A stretch of 64,000 bases of DNA from the NCBI GenBank assembly GCA_027310725.1, contig DAIDAG010000066.1, positions 32,828-96,827 of the forward strand, in the 5' to 3' direction. The notes under the pieces were generated by a model. The model had not been told where the DNA came from. It ran no database searches and worked only from the letters and a program-made list of their open reading frames with translations. The DNA is from Sideroxydans sp. Its GTDB lineage: Bacteria > Pseudomonadota > Gammaproteobacteria > Burkholderiales > Gallionellaceae. Each line of letters begins with the position of its first letter. The stretch's first letter is position 1. The position numbers and the translations under genes are program-made. This document shows, one piece after another, positions 52,498 to 61,402 of this stretch.

Positions 52498-53723
52498 GAT
52501 ATTTTTCTGCGGTCAGTTTGTGATTCAAATATAAATGCATTAAATACAGAATCGTTTAATTCAAGCTTTTCGAGTTCTTTTTCGGACATGCCGCTATAGG
52601 CACACGCGTTCTGCAGCGTAATCAAACCGTCCTTGTATGCCTTGAGAGCTGAATGCCCGAGACTCGTCCCGTTCTTGTTCACTTCCTCTTGAAGAGCTGC
52701 GGAGATGTCCGCAAAACTCATGGCGAATACCTGGTCTTGCAAGGTGCGGGTAATGACCAGCCATTCGCGCAACGCGATGCGCCCGCCACCGATCTTCGGG
52801 CAGAGAGTCTGAACCACGATCATGTGAAGCGAGCCAAGCAGCCGTTCCGCTACGGATTCATTACCGCCACCATCTTTTGCGGCCATAGCCACCATCCGTC
52901 GGAAGGCGACACCTACCCGGTTGGCGTGAACCGTTGTCAGCGTGCAGTGCCCGGTCAGCGCCATTGAGATACAGCCATCAATGGTCTGTCCGTCGCGGCA
53001 CTCGCCGATCAATACGATGGATAACGCGCGGCGCATCGCCGTCTCGGTTGCTTCATGCCAGTTCCGCAAACCGCCCGCATTACCGCCGATCTCGGTCTGG
53101 CTGATCTTTGGGGCAAGAGTTGGAATACCGTCAAATATGAACTCTATCGGGGATTCATAAGTTGCAATCTTGCGCGGGTCGGCCTTGTTCTCGATCGCCA
53201 TGCGAATAAGCGAGGCAATTAGCGTAGATTTTCCGGAGCTGGTCACGCCGGCCACCACGACCAGGCCGTTACGGGGCAGGGCGTTCTCAACGATCTCGCA
53301 GGGGACTTTCAGGTCGTCGATATGAGGCGGATTCTTCGGCAGAACCCGGAACGTATTCGCAATGCCGGCATCGTTGCCGTCAATACGCGCGGGCAGCATA
53401 TTGATGCGGAATCCGATACGTTCGCCTCGCACGGGACGTATCTCATAGCGCATGTCGATCGGCTTGCCTTGGGACAGCATTGCCGTCGCGTTTGACCCAT
53501 ACAGCGTAGTGACAATGAATTCGACTTCGAACTGCTGCAACGTCCGGTTAGTTGCCCTGGTTTGCACACCGCTCAACATGAAATATATGAAATCCTCGGA
53601 CTGGATGTTCACATCCGAAGCACTCAGCCGGTATGCCGCCCAAAGGATAGCGTCCAGATCAAGCTTGCCGAACCCCGGCAGGACTGACAGGGGGAGAACC
53701 GGCAGTTCTTTTACGTCGGTCAT
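52488..53723 (-). CDS. dotB: DotB-like type IVB secretion ATPase (R64 TraJ-like)
   Basis: About 411 aa. PilT/VirB11-superfamily hexameric ATPase: Walker A VVAGVTSSGKSTLIASLI near 163, Asp box IATYESPIEF, Walker B-like SIVLIGECRDGQTID, His box TLTTVHANRVG. DotB powers the Dot/Icm channel. ATG 53723 overlaps the dotC stop (ATGA); ORF start 53738 lies in dotC. Flanked by dotC and icmT, as in R64 and Legionella-type clusters. Confidence 0.9.
   Translation of the reverse strand: MTDVKELPVLPLSVLPGFGKLDLDAILWAAYRLSASDVNIQSEDFIYFMLSGVQTRATNRTLQQFEVEFIVTTLYGSNATAMLSQGKPIDMRYEIRPVRGERIGFRINMLPARIDGNDAGIANTFRVLPKNPPHIDDLKVPCEIVENALPRNGLVVVAGVTSSGKSTLIASLIRMAIENKADPRKIATYESPIEFIFDGIPTLAPKISQTEIGGNAGGLRNWHEATETAMRRALSIVLIGECRDGQTIDGCISMALTGHCTLTTVHANRVGVAFRRMVAMAAKDGGGNESVAERLLGSLHMIVVQTLCPKIGGGRIALREWLVITRTLQDQVFAMSFADISAALQEEVNKNGTSLGHSALKAYKDGLITLQNACAYSGMSEKELEKLELNDSVFNAFIFESQTDRRKISCH
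52520..52545 (-). promoter_or_regulatory. Weak copy of the 26-bp dyad near the end of dotB
   Basis: The minus strand reads ATTTAATGCATTTATATTTG, matching the ATTT-TGCAT half and an AT-rich -10, 25-50 bp before icmT. It could add an internal promoter for icmT and the pil genes. The second half site is poor. Confidence 0.35.
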
Positions 53724-54502
53724 GGAGCCAATCCCCAATCGCCTTGCATGTCTTCCATTCGTGCAGGCACCTCGATGGTCTTTACCCCCACACCGATGTT
53801 GATTTGATCAGAATGGACTTCGGCGACCTCCGGCGTAACCGCAAGAACAGGGGCTTTGATCATGCGATTCGCTTCAAGCGTCTTGAACTTGATCATCCCC
53901 ATGTAGTCGCGCTTCAGTTTCTGAAGATTTTCGTTGTAAATGGCATTCGCCTGGTCAGCGCCAATCTTCCAGCCATCCTCAACTGCTTGCGTCCAAATCC
54001 TCTTTTCTTTGGCGGTGATAGGGCGCAAAGTGTCTGGCAACTTGTCGACAGTCAGCCGTCCGTCATCCAGCCCATTGAAGACGTAGTCGCGCCAGGTCGG
54101 AACAACCCGGACGAATATGGCGGGACGGACGATTTTGTATGAGACCCCGAAGAATTCCATGCGCTGTGCCGCATTCTTTGTCTCGACGCCCTGAGACGCC
54201 GTTTCAATGACAGGGGGGAGCCAGCCATCGCGCGATAGCAAGGGCTGGAATTCGAAAATCTTGTCGAGATCATGCGCGCGCTTGTTCACCTGATCGACAA
54301 TGAGTTTTGCCCTGTCGATCATCCCGGCCTGTGCGCCGATCTGCAATCCAAGTTCCTTGATTGCATTCAAGCGCGCTGAGAGATCAGTGTTCTCTCCGTT
54401 TGAATAATCGAGCAGATCGTTGATGCCTGGAGCAGCAAGCAAAGAAATCGGCATGGAAGCGAAAAGCAGGAAAGCCAAGCCAGCGCGCTTCAAGATTTTC
54501 AT
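53720..54502 (-). CDS. dotC: DotC-like type IVB core-complex protein (R64 TraI-like)
   Basis: 260 aa with a signal peptide (RAGLAFLLFASMPISLLAAP) and the conserved DotC body: ALRLNAIKELGLQIGAQAG-type region, PPVIETASQGVETKNAAQRM, VVPTWRDYVF and IWTQAVEDGWKIGADQANAI. DotC is usually a lipoprotein; here no Cys follows the signal sequence, which is a deviation. Part of the outer-membrane core with DotD and DotH. Overlaps dotD by 4 bp. Confidence 0.85.
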   Translation of the reverse strand: MKILKRAGLAFLLFASMPISLLAAPGINDLLDYSNGENTDLSARLNAIKELGLQIGAQAGMIDRAKLIVDQVNKRAHDLDKIFEFQPLLSRDGWLPPVIETASQGVETKNAAQRMEFFGVSYKIVRPAIFVRVVPTWRDYVFNGLDDGRLTVDKLPDTLRPITAKEKRIWTQAVEDGWKIGADQANAIYNENLQKLKRDYMGMIKFKTLEANRMIKAPVLAVTPEVAEVHSDQINIGVGVKTIEVPARMEDMQGDWGLAP

Positions 54503-54948
54503 TGCTGGACGCCCCCGTTGAGCTGGAAGACGACCACCTCACTGCCGATCGTGATTGATGCCATCTTTCCGAGCTGCACGGAGGCATCTTCGAGCACCTG
54601 CCACAATGGAACCTTCTTGTTGTGCAGCGACAGGATGAGATCCTGCTGAGGCTTCTTGCCGACGATACGGACGCTGCACAATTTCGATTGTTTCAGGTCT
54701 TCAATGAACAGCATGACATCGCCGTCGTAATCCAGTGAAACGACTCTCGCCGAACATCCCTTCACCTGCGTAACTGGGGCGACTACCGGTCGGTTTGATA
54801 TGTCGTTCAGTCGTTTGAGTTCGGTATGGACATCGGTTGCCAGCCCGCTCAGTCCTTCCAGCACAACGATGTCCCCGTCTTTCCGGGTTGTTGAGCAGCC
54901 CTGGAAGAGCAGGGCGGTGAAAACCGCCGCAATTGTCAGTCTTTTCAT
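54499..54948 (-). CDS. dotD: DotD-like outer-membrane lipoprotein (R64 TraH-like)
   Basis: 149 aa. Lipoprotein signal with lipobox ending in FQGCSTT, and a secretin-N0-like C-terminal domain (KVPLWQVLEDASVQLGKMAS). With DotC it targets DotH to the outer membrane. ATG 54948 overlaps the stop of the upstream gene (ATGA); the longer ORF start is inside that gene. Confidence 0.85.
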   Translation of the reverse strand: MKRLTIAAVFTALLFQGCSTTRKDGDIVVLEGLSGLATDVHTELKRLNDISNRPVVAPVTQVKGCSARVVSLDYDGDVMLFIEDLKQSKLCSVRIVGKKPQQDLILSLHNKKVPLWQVLEDASVQLGKMASITIGSEVVVFQLNGGVQQ

Positions 54949-55811
54949 GGGAGATTTCCCTCGGCTGTGTAGATGTACGCGATGTAACAAGTGTTGCCGT
55001 CTGAAAGGAACTCGTAGTCCTCAATGCCGGGTGGCGGCGATGCATCGTTGGCCGTTTTCACGTGGAAATTCTTCATCACATAGCAGGTTGACTTTGCCTG
55101 TTTGAATGTTGCCGGGTTGATGCCAGACGTGAAGGCGACGGCGTCACCTTTTTTGTAAAGCCACTTCGACGGATGCCAGGACGACGGCGGTTTCTGCGGA
55201 AGCTCAATATCGCGGGTAACGGCATCTTGGGCAGAGGACTCACCGGAAACTTCCTGAATCTGGATCACCGGCGGCTTTTCATCCGGCACGGCAACATCGC
55301 TTGCAGGATTAGTCGCACTTTCCATGGGGGCAACGGTCATGAATGGAGGAACAACGGCCTTCGTTTTCACAACGACTTTCGAGGCAGGCCTATCCGTCTT
55401 CTTGACTGCCACGACCTTCTTTACAACTTTGGAAGTTAGCGAAGAAGGGTAGGGTGGTTTACCTGAAACAAGATCAACCTTGTCTTTATGTGTGACACAC
55501 AAATCGCCGACTTCAAGTAGCCACACTCCTTTCGCTCCCGCTTTCAGTACATCAGTAATCGACAGCTTTGCTTGGTCTTTCGAATCGAAACAGCCGACAG
55601 CAACTCGGGCGGCGTACTGCTGACTTTTTGTTCGAAGAAGAAACGCGCCAAGACGGCTGAACTCAGGAGAGGCAATTCGCTTGTTCGCATTTTCAATATG
55701 CGCATAAGAGCCGGTAATCACGGTCAATTTTGCATGAGCGTTACATGCAGTAACCATAGACAGACAAACAGTCATAACCAGGAGCACTTTCTTAACAGCC
55801 GTGTTTTGCAT
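54945..55811 (-). CDS. Periplasmic protein with SPOR-like N-terminal domain
   Basis: 288 aa. A signal peptide (VLLVMTVCLSMVTACNAHA) precedes ~75 residues resembling a SPOR fold (VITGSYAHIENANKRIASPE; VAVGCFDSKDQAKLSITDVL). A Lys/Pro/Val-rich linker and a small C-terminal domain follow. SPOR domains bind denuded peptidoglycan, so this may anchor the channel to the wall. First gene of the dotDCB-icmT-pil operon; AGGA lies upstream. I do not know an exact R64 counterpart. Confidence 0.65.
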   Translation of the reverse strand: MQNTAVKKVLLVMTVCLSMVTACNAHAKLTVITGSYAHIENANKRIASPEFSRLGAFLLRTKSQQYAARVAVGCFDSKDQAKLSITDVLKAGAKGVWLLEVGDLCVTHKDKVDLVSGKPPYPSSLTSKVVKKVVAVKKTDRPASKVVVKTKAVVPPFMTVAPMESATNPASDVAVPDEKPPVIQIQEVSGESSAQDAVTRDIELPQKPPSSWHPSKWLYKKGDAVAFTSGINPATFKQAKSTCYVMKNFHVKTANDASPPPGIEDYEFLSDGNTCYIAYIYTAEGNLP

Positions 55812-55864
55812 AGAAACATTCCTTTCAAAGACGTAAAACTAAGGCACCTTTGCGACACAAATTT

Positions 55865-55897
55865 ATTCTTGCATGGTTTGCTCATTCGTGCAAGAAT
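55865..55897. promoter_or_regulatory. Inverted repeat in the divergent promoter of the two transfer operons
   Basis: ATTCTTGCA and TGCAAGAAT are perfect 9-bp arms 15 bp apart, between the minus-strand dotDCB-pil operon and the plus-strand recombinase-dotI operon. An overlapping, weaker copy of the 26-bp dyad (GTGCA.. ..CACAA) starts at 55888. A regulator here could control both operons at once. Confidence 0.5.
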
Positions 55898-55994
55898 TAT
55901 TAAAACACAATTTCGTTATCGAGTATCGTTATCGTTCAAGGCACGATGAATTGGTAACGGGGGCAGATCAACTTAGGACAGATGAACGGCAAAA

Positions 55995-56945
55995 ATGAGA
56001 ATCTTGGTTGGCAGATCAACGTCGTCGCAGGAAAACGGGTCAACACAGACTCTCTATCCACAAACGAAAAACAGCGACACAGAAATTCAGTATGCCGGCA
56101 TCGTTCGCAGGTTCATGCAGCAATTGGAAGCAAATCAGCAAGACCCGACGCTCGAAAATATCGTTTTACTGGCTGATCGCAATACTTCAGTTCAACAGTG
56201 GTCACGCCCCACCGTTCGTCTTTACAGATCGGCAATCCTTTTCCATATTGAAAATCAGCGGATCGCGGGAATCATTTCGAGCGAAGACGCGGCCAAGTTT
56301 GAAAAACTGCTGAAATCGCTGAAAGGAAGGCCTGGGCGCTCCGAAAGAACTTCCGCGAAGAAAGCCAAGCATGCCAATGAATTGGCAATAAAACGGTTGG
56401 CTGAAAAACTGGACTCGTCACGCTCTACGGTCGCCGTCCTGGCGAAAAGACTGTTCCTGTCGAGCGTAATGGTCGGCCTCCGACCAGCAGAATGGTTTTC
56501 TGCTCAACTGGACGACGACAAGTTGGTCGTCAAGAACGGAAAATCGACCAACGGCAGGGGAACCGGCGAATATCGAACGATTGACCTGCGTACTCCCGTC
56601 CTCATGATCGATCGCCAAAAAATCAAGTTCATCGAAAATACCCTGTCCATCATTCAGGCCGCAAGCTCTCCGGACAAGAGCAACGCGGAACTCATGACAG
56701 ACATCCGGCAAGTAGTTCGTCGCTGCGGAATAACAAGCGGTGGACGCAACATCACCATTTACACAGCAAGACATCAGTTCTCGGCCAACATGAAAGCGGC
56801 TGGGTTATCGAAACGTGAGATCGCCAATCTGATGGGGCACGCATCCCCTAACACCGCGTCGACACACTACGGTCGAGGTGTATCCGGTCATCAATCATTC
56901 CGGCAACGCAAGGCGCCGGGCGTAGTTATGGAGAATCGTACATGA
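55995..56945 (+). CDS. Tyrosine recombinase-like protein heading the dotI operon
   Basis: 316 aa. Catalytic-domain landmarks: Arg in VMVGLRPAEWFSAQL, Lys in KNGKSTNGRG, box II as YTARHQFSANM (Tyr replaces the usual His), His in NLMGHASPNTAST and candidate nucleophile Tyr in THYGRG. The N-terminal ~150 residues are not a clear SAM-like domain. Its stop overlaps the dotI ATG (ATGA), so it is co-translated with conjugation genes rather than sitting at an element end. It could be an integrase, an invertase or a recombinase turned regulator. Confidence 0.75.
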   Translation: MRILVGRSTSSQENGSTQTLYPQTKNSDTEIQYAGIVRRFMQQLEANQQDPTLENIVLLADRNTSVQQWSRPTVRLYRSAILFHIENQRIAGIISSEDAAKFEKLLKSLKGRPGRSERTSAKKAKHANELAIKRLAEKLDSSRSTVAVLAKRLFLSSVMVGLRPAEWFSAQLDDDKLVVKNGKSTNGRGTGEYRTIDLRTPVLMIDRQKIKFIENTLSIIQAASSPDKSNAELMTDIRQVVRRCGITSGGRNITIYTARHQFSANMKAAGLSKREIANLMGHASPNTASTHYGRGVSGHQSFRQRKAPGVVMENRT

Positions 56946-57598
56946 GCGAAAAGCAAGTTGCGTCAAAGCCGGTCCTCAAGAACAAGGATGGGATCCAGAT
57001 AATTGCGGCAAAAAACAGATTCTGGCCTCTGGCTTATCAGACTCAATCCAAGGTTCTGATCTGGCAATCCGGGGTCTCGATGGTGCTGATCATCGGCATC
57101 GTTGCCATCATTATTTTCAGGCCCGCACCTCAAAGCTATGCGGTCAGTCCGGACGGCAAGATCACGCCGCTGATCCCGATGACTCAGGGAGTCGGTGCAG
57201 AAGCGCTACTGGACTTTTCCAGCAAAGCAATCATCGCCAGCTTTACGCTGAATTTCCAGGACTGGAAGACGCAGATTGGCGGATTGTCGAAATACTACAC
57301 AGAAGGTGGCTACAACAATTTCGTGTCGGCCATCGAACCCATCAAGAACCGCGTCATTGAGGGCCGATATGTCACCTCAATTGGTTTTGCCGAGCCGCCG
57401 ATCATCGCCAAGTCGGCAGTTCTCGACGGAACGATGAAATACAAAGTGACGGCGCAAATCCTGATTGGATTCGAGGGGCAGACAAAGAAAATCAGTCCGC
57501 AGGTATGGGATATTTCATTGATCGTTGAGCGCGTATCAATGGAGCAGTCAGTCAACGGCATCGCAATCTCAAGTGTCATCGCCAAGCCGGCAAAGTAG
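56942..57598 (+). CDS. traM: DotI/IcmL-like type IVB inner-membrane protein (R64 TraM)
   Basis: 218 aa. One transmembrane segment at ~42-60 (WQSGVSMVLIIGIVAIIIF) and a periplasmic VirB8-like domain (YYTEGGYNNFVSAIEPIKNR, ending in VWDISLIVERVS) as in DotI/TraM. Overlaps the recombinase-like gene by 4 bp, with GGAG about 9 bases before its ATG. Confidence 0.9.
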   Translation: MSEKQVASKPVLKNKDGIQIIAAKNRFWPLAYQTQSKVLIWQSGVSMVLIIGIVAIIIFRPAPQSYAVSPDGKITPLIPMTQGVGAEALLDFSSKAIIASFTLNFQDWKTQIGGLSKYYTEGGYNNFVSAIEPIKNRVIEGRYVTSIGFAEPPIIAKSAVLDGTMKYKVTAQILIGFEGQTKKISPQVWDISLIVERVSMEQSVNGIAISSVIAKPAK

Positions 57599-57660
57599 TA
57601 GCAGAAGGGGTGTAATCGATAGTAGTTCTCATAGTGTCACAAACCAATCAGGAGAGGATC

Positions 57661-57855
57661 ATGAGTAAGAAGTCGGTTTCAGGAAAAGGTCAATCGAATA
57701 CAGGCGATTTTTGCCCGGTCACATGCACGATGAAAGAGTTGGAAAAACGTATCCGAGAGACGAAGAAATCCGATTACGGCTTATCGAAATTCCTGGAAGG
57801 TGTTCGTCATTGCAGGATCATCATGGCTGCTGCAACCGGTGGAGCTGTTTCTTGA
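57661..57855 (+). CDS. Small basic protein between dotI and dotH
   Basis: 64 aa starting MSKKSVSGKGQSNTGDFCPV; hydrophilic, with three Cys. AGGAGAGG lies before ATG 57661, and its stop overlaps the TTG start of dotH, so dotH translation likely depends on it. No family recognised. Confidence 0.6.
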   Translation: MSKKSVSGKGQSNTGDFCPVTCTMKELEKRIRETKKSDYGLSKFLEGVRHCRIIMAAATGGAVS

Positions 57856-58838
57856 AAAAGTTTCTATACTTAGGCATGGCGATCTGTGCCATCACTGTCC
57901 CAAGCATGGCGATTGCCGATACGGCTGACATGCTTGGAAAAGCTGTGGATGCGGTAGGCGGGAAAAGTGCGACAACCGGGTCAAACAAGACTCCGGTTGC
58001 CACGACTTCGCCGCCTCCGGTTCCCCTAGCTCCGGATGAATCGGCCATCGTGACCGAGATCAGGGCTTCCGAACCTACTCCAGAAGAAATCCTGCAGATC
58101 AAGAAGATCTGGCAAGACCTGAATAACGCGAAAGGCAGGCCGATCGGCGATCAACCGAAGCCTGTAATAATCCAGACCGACCTTGACTTGTCGCCTGGGT
58201 CAACGCCGCCAGTGGTGCGCGTGTCAAACCAGACCGGCTCGATCATGACTTTCCTGGACGCGTCCGGAAAGATATGGCCGATAGCTCACGTTGAAAACAT
58301 GAGTCCGGACATCATCGACGCGCAAGACAAGCCCATCGAAGGGTCGTCGGGAAATTCCATGTTTGCCAAGATAAAACGGTTCGGCGCATCCGGTAACCTT
58401 GGCGTGTTTCTCAAGGATCTGACCACCCCTATCATCATCACCATTCTTTCCGGCCAAAAGGACGTGGATTACCGTGTCGATTTCAGGGTACCGGCATTAA
58501 TTCGCCCAACGACCCCGGGGGCGCCCAGCGCTTCCGAGGCCGGCGGAGTGGTCAGCAAAACCGAATGGGATGATCGTCTTGCCAATGCGTTGATGACGAT
58601 TACCCCCGACGGCTGCAAAGCTCAAAACACCTCCAATCCGGAAACGTCGGTTTGGGCATGCGAGAAGAACCAGTCGATCATTCGGTCAAAGGGTGTGTTG
58701 CTCTCGCCGGCCCCCTTAAATGGAAAGAAGTTGGTCGCATCTGACTCGACCAAGGCTTACCTCATTCCCTCGTCACCTGTTCTGTCGATGCTGATCAATG
58801 GCGTGACAGTTTCGGTCAGGATTACAAGCAAGGATTGA
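57852..58838 (+). CDS. traN: DotH/IcmK-like outer-membrane core protein (R64 TraN)
   Basis: 328 aa. The TTG 57852 start gives a proper signal peptide (MKKFLYLGMAICAITVPSMA) and has GGTGGAG upstream; ATG 57876 would lack the Lys-rich N-region. Body features of DotH: EEILQIKKIWQDLNNAKGRP, PPVVRVSNQTGSIMTFLDAS, GKIWPIAHVEN, and a VirB9-like C-terminus. With DotC, DotD and DotG it builds the outer-membrane ring. Confidence 0.88.
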   Translation: MKKFLYLGMAICAITVPSMAIADTADMLGKAVDAVGGKSATTGSNKTPVATTSPPPVPLAPDESAIVTEIRASEPTPEEILQIKKIWQDLNNAKGRPIGDQPKPVIIQTDLDLSPGSTPPVVRVSNQTGSIMTFLDASGKIWPIAHVENMSPDIIDAQDKPIEGSSGNSMFAKIKRFGASGNLGVFLKDLTTPIIITILSGQKDVDYRVDFRVPALIRPTTPGAPSASEAGGVVSKTEWDDRLANALMTITPDGCKAQNTSNPETSVWACEKNQSIIRSKGVLLSPAPLNGKKLVASDSTKAYLIPSSPVLSMLINGVTVSVRITSKD

Positions 58839-58839
58839 T

Positions 58840-60327
58840 ATGTCAAAATTTGACGCTGGTGCAAAAAAAACGATCGGAATTATGGGCGGGCTGATTGCCT
58901 TTGCGGCTATCGTCGTGATCGGATCTGTCACCTATATGAAAATTACTGTAAGCGAAGCCGACAGCAACGCTTCCGTTCCAACGGCGTTAGGCGGTGATGA
59001 ATCCAAACCTCTGGCCGGCTCGGATTCCGATTACAACGAACGACTGAAAAAGGCTGACAAAGACGCCGCTGCCAAAGCCAAGGATGAGGGAAAAACATAT
59101 ATTCCATTGTCCGCCGGCGCGGAAGAGGATGTATCGGTCAACCGACCAGGCGCCGCAACTGGTGCCGGGACGCCTGTTGCACAATATCCAAGTCAAGCTC
59201 AGGCCCATGCCGCTTCGGCACAGGTTGCGGCAACATCAACAATTGCTTCGCGCACGGGAAGTGGTGTCGCAGCGGCAGGCTCGATCGGAAACCGACCAGT
59301 CGCGGCTACCACATCCGCTGCCGTGCCTCAATCAACAACAGGGGCAATTGTGGCGATCCAACAAGGCGCCCAGGCGTCCGGTAATGGTACTGGCTCAGGC
59401 TCAAAGCCGGGTGATTTCTCCATTCCGTCATTTCCTCCGGATCCGAATGCGCCACCTCCAATACAGCAGCCCCAGGCACAACCGGCAGGAGTTGTTGCCG
59501 CTCAGGCTGGAGTGCAAGTAGACCCGAATCAACGATCTGTTGTCCTGGATCAGATTTACGATCAGGAGCAAAAAAAGCGTTCTGCAGAGATAGCCGATGC
59601 CCGCATGAAGGCGAAGATGACGCGCGTCATTCAAATTGCCGAGTACCTGGCAAAGAATGATGAGTTTTCGCCTATCAAACCATCCGGTTCATGGATAAAG
59701 GATACGCCTGCACCGGCAGCGTCAGCTCCCGTATCTTCTCCTGCAGAAACGCAGACGCTTGCCAAGGCAAACGAAGTGATGATGATCAAGAGTGGCGAGA
59801 AGGTTTACGTGAACATTGAAACCGCGATTGATACTGACGAACCTTCGAAGGTGCTCGGTCAGGTGCTTTCTGGAAAGGCGAGGGGTTGGCCGATTTTTGG
59901 GAAAGCTACTCAGAATCCGAACTACACGGTAAGCCTGACATTTGACAAGATCGTTTTGCCGAATGGTAAAGCAGTGCCTATCGATGCGATGGCAATTGAT
60001 CCAAATACAGGGCGTACCAGCGTACAGGGCACCGTAGATCACAAGATATTCGATCGTTTCGTTTTGCCAATGGTGGCTGGAGGACTTGGTGCTTATGGCG
60101 ATCTGATGAGCAAGGTAGGAACGACGACGACGGTGAATGGAACCATCACAACGGTCTCGAACAACATGGATATGGCGCAAGTCCGCAACGCTGCGATGGG
60201 TTCTGGCGTGAAAACTGTTGCATCGAACATTACCAGTGAATCGGCCAAGGCGAAGCCATCTACAAGCACAAAAATGAATCTTGGTATTGAGGTGGTTTTT
60301 ATGCAAGAAGTAATGATGCAACAATAA
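58840..60327 (+). CDS. traO: DotG/IcmE-like channel protein (R64 TraO)
   Basis: 495 aa. One N-terminal transmembrane helix (IGIMGGLIAFAAIVVIGSVT), a long Ala/Gln/Pro-rich linker (~45-220) and a C-terminal VirB10/TrbI-type domain from ~290 (GEKVYVNIETAIDTDEPSKV; ARGWPIFGKATQNPN; TGRTSVQGTVDHKIFDRFVL). It spans both membranes as the central channel component. The linker lacks the pentapeptide repeats of Legionella DotG. Begins 1 bp after dotH. Confidence 0.92.
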   Translation: MSKFDAGAKKTIGIMGGLIAFAAIVVIGSVTYMKITVSEADSNASVPTALGGDESKPLAGSDSDYNERLKKADKDAAAKAKDEGKTYIPLSAGAEEDVSVNRPGAATGAGTPVAQYPSQAQAHAASAQVAATSTIASRTGSGVAAAGSIGNRPVAATTSAAVPQSTTGAIVAIQQGAQASGNGTGSGSKPGDFSIPSFPPDPNAPPPIQQPQAQPAGVVAAQAGVQVDPNQRSVVLDQIYDQEQKKRSAEIADARMKAKMTRVIQIAEYLAKNDEFSPIKPSGSWIKDTPAPAASAPVSSPAETQTLAKANEVMMIKSGEKVYVNIETAIDTDEPSKVLGQVLSGKARGWPIFGKATQNPNYTVSLTFDKIVLPNGKAVPIDAMAIDPNTGRTSVQGTVDHKIFDRFVLPMVAGGLGAYGDLMSKVGTTTTVNGTITTVSNNMDMAQVRNAAMGSGVKTVASNITSESAKAKPSTSTKMNLGIEVVFMQEVMMQQ

Positions 60328-60347
60328 CGCACCGGAGACAAATCGCA

Positions 60348-60629
60348 ATGAGCCTGGAAACCACAACGACAGCACCTCCCCAACTGTCACCGATCGACAA
60401 GAAGCTAGCGAAACTGGAGGAACAGCGGAAAGAGCTTCTGGAAAAGAAACGCGAGCAGGAGCGGAAGGAAAATCAGCAGCGTGCTGAACAATCTGCTCGC
60501 CTGAAGAAGGGATGGGAAAAGGAAGTAACCCGCGCCATCGGAAAGCTTTACCCGATGCCGGCATCGGAGATCGCGGAGCGCCTTGACAGCAGTATTCAAC
60601 GAGACCAGGAGACAGGGAGTAAATCATGA
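60348..60629 (+). CDS. Small coiled-coil protein between dotG and dotF
   Basis: 93 aa. Central highly charged helix (IDKKLAKLEEQRKELLEKKR) expected to form a coiled coil, no signal peptide or membrane segment. Overlaps the next gene by 4 bp (ATGA). No family recognised; conserved position suggests an accessory role in the inner-membrane complex. Confidence 0.6.
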   Translation: MSLETTTTAPPQLSPIDKKLAKLEEQRKELLEKKREQERKENQQRAEQSARLKKGWEKEVTRAIGKLYPMPASEIAERLDSSIQRDQETGSKS

Positions 60630-61402
60630 CAACTGAAACTAACGATGATGGCGAATCCTTTACATTTCAGGAACCCGAGACTCCGGACAATGTTGCCGGT
60701 CCTGAAGCAGCAGATACCGCTTTGAATAGCGACATTGTCGAACAGGCGAGCACTGCTGCAAAAAAAGGCACCGGGGTAACCAAGAAATCCAAGTTCAAAA
60801 AGATCATTTTCATTGTGATCGGCTTGCTGGTGCTGGCTGTGGTTGGCGCTGGCGTGATGGATTATGTGAATACCAGCAATGAACAAGCGAGGATAGAGGC
60901 TGCAAAAACTCGTGCAGCCGAGCAGGCAGCAGAGGATATGCGTCGGCAACAGGAGGATGCCAAAAAACGTGCGGACGCTGAGGAAGCGGCGCGCAAGGCC
61001 GCAGAAGGTGATGCGGCAGCAGCGGCCTCACAGGCCTCGTCATTGCAGGCGCAATTCAAAATACTCAAGACCGAGAACGCCGACCTGAAAAAGAAGGTTG
61101 CCGGCTTGCAGGCAGCGCTTGCGGCCAAGCCGAAAATCAAAGTCGTCGAGAAGATCAAGACGGTTGAGAAGATTGTCGAGAAGCCCGTGCCGGCGCCCGA
61201 GCCGCCAAAAGAAAAACTTCCGCGTTCACATTGCGAGTTCAAAGGCTCGCTGGTCAATCGCGCATGGCTTGTTTGCGATGGGAAATTGATCTCAGTCAAA
61301 GTGGGCGATCCCCTGCCGTATCCATACCGAGAAGTCGTCAAGGTGAACGACGGGCAGTCGAGTGGCGGATCTGTGCTGACCACCGGCGGGGTGATTGAGT
61401 AA
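60626..61402 (+). CDS. traP: DotF/IcmG-like inner-membrane protein (R64 TraP-like)
   Basis: 258 aa. Acidic cytoplasmic N-terminus, one transmembrane helix at ~52-72 (KIIFIVIGLLVLAVVGAGVM), long Ala/Glu/Lys coiled coil (~85-165), Lys/Val/Pro linker and a small C-terminal domain with two Cys. This topology and the place between dotG and dotE fit DotF/TraP; sequence similarity in the coiled coil is not diagnostic. TAATG overlap with dotE. Confidence 0.7.
   Translation: MTTETNDDGESFTFQEPETPDNVAGPEAADTALNSDIVEQASTAAKKGTGVTKKSKFKKIIFIVIGLLVLAVVGAGVMDYVNTSNEQARIEAAKTRAAEQAAEDMRRQQEDAKKRADAEEAARKAAEGDAAAAASQASSLQAQFKILKTENADLKKKVAGLQAALAAKPKIKVVEKIKTVEKIVEKPVPAPEPPKEKLPRSHCEFKGSLVNRAWLVCDGKLISVKVGDPLPYPYREVVKVNDGQSSGGSVLTTGGVIE

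Noticed and set aside
59722-60627. 301-aa minus-strand ORF
   Set aside because: Antisense of dotG and the small coiled-coil gene, both of which are clearly coding.
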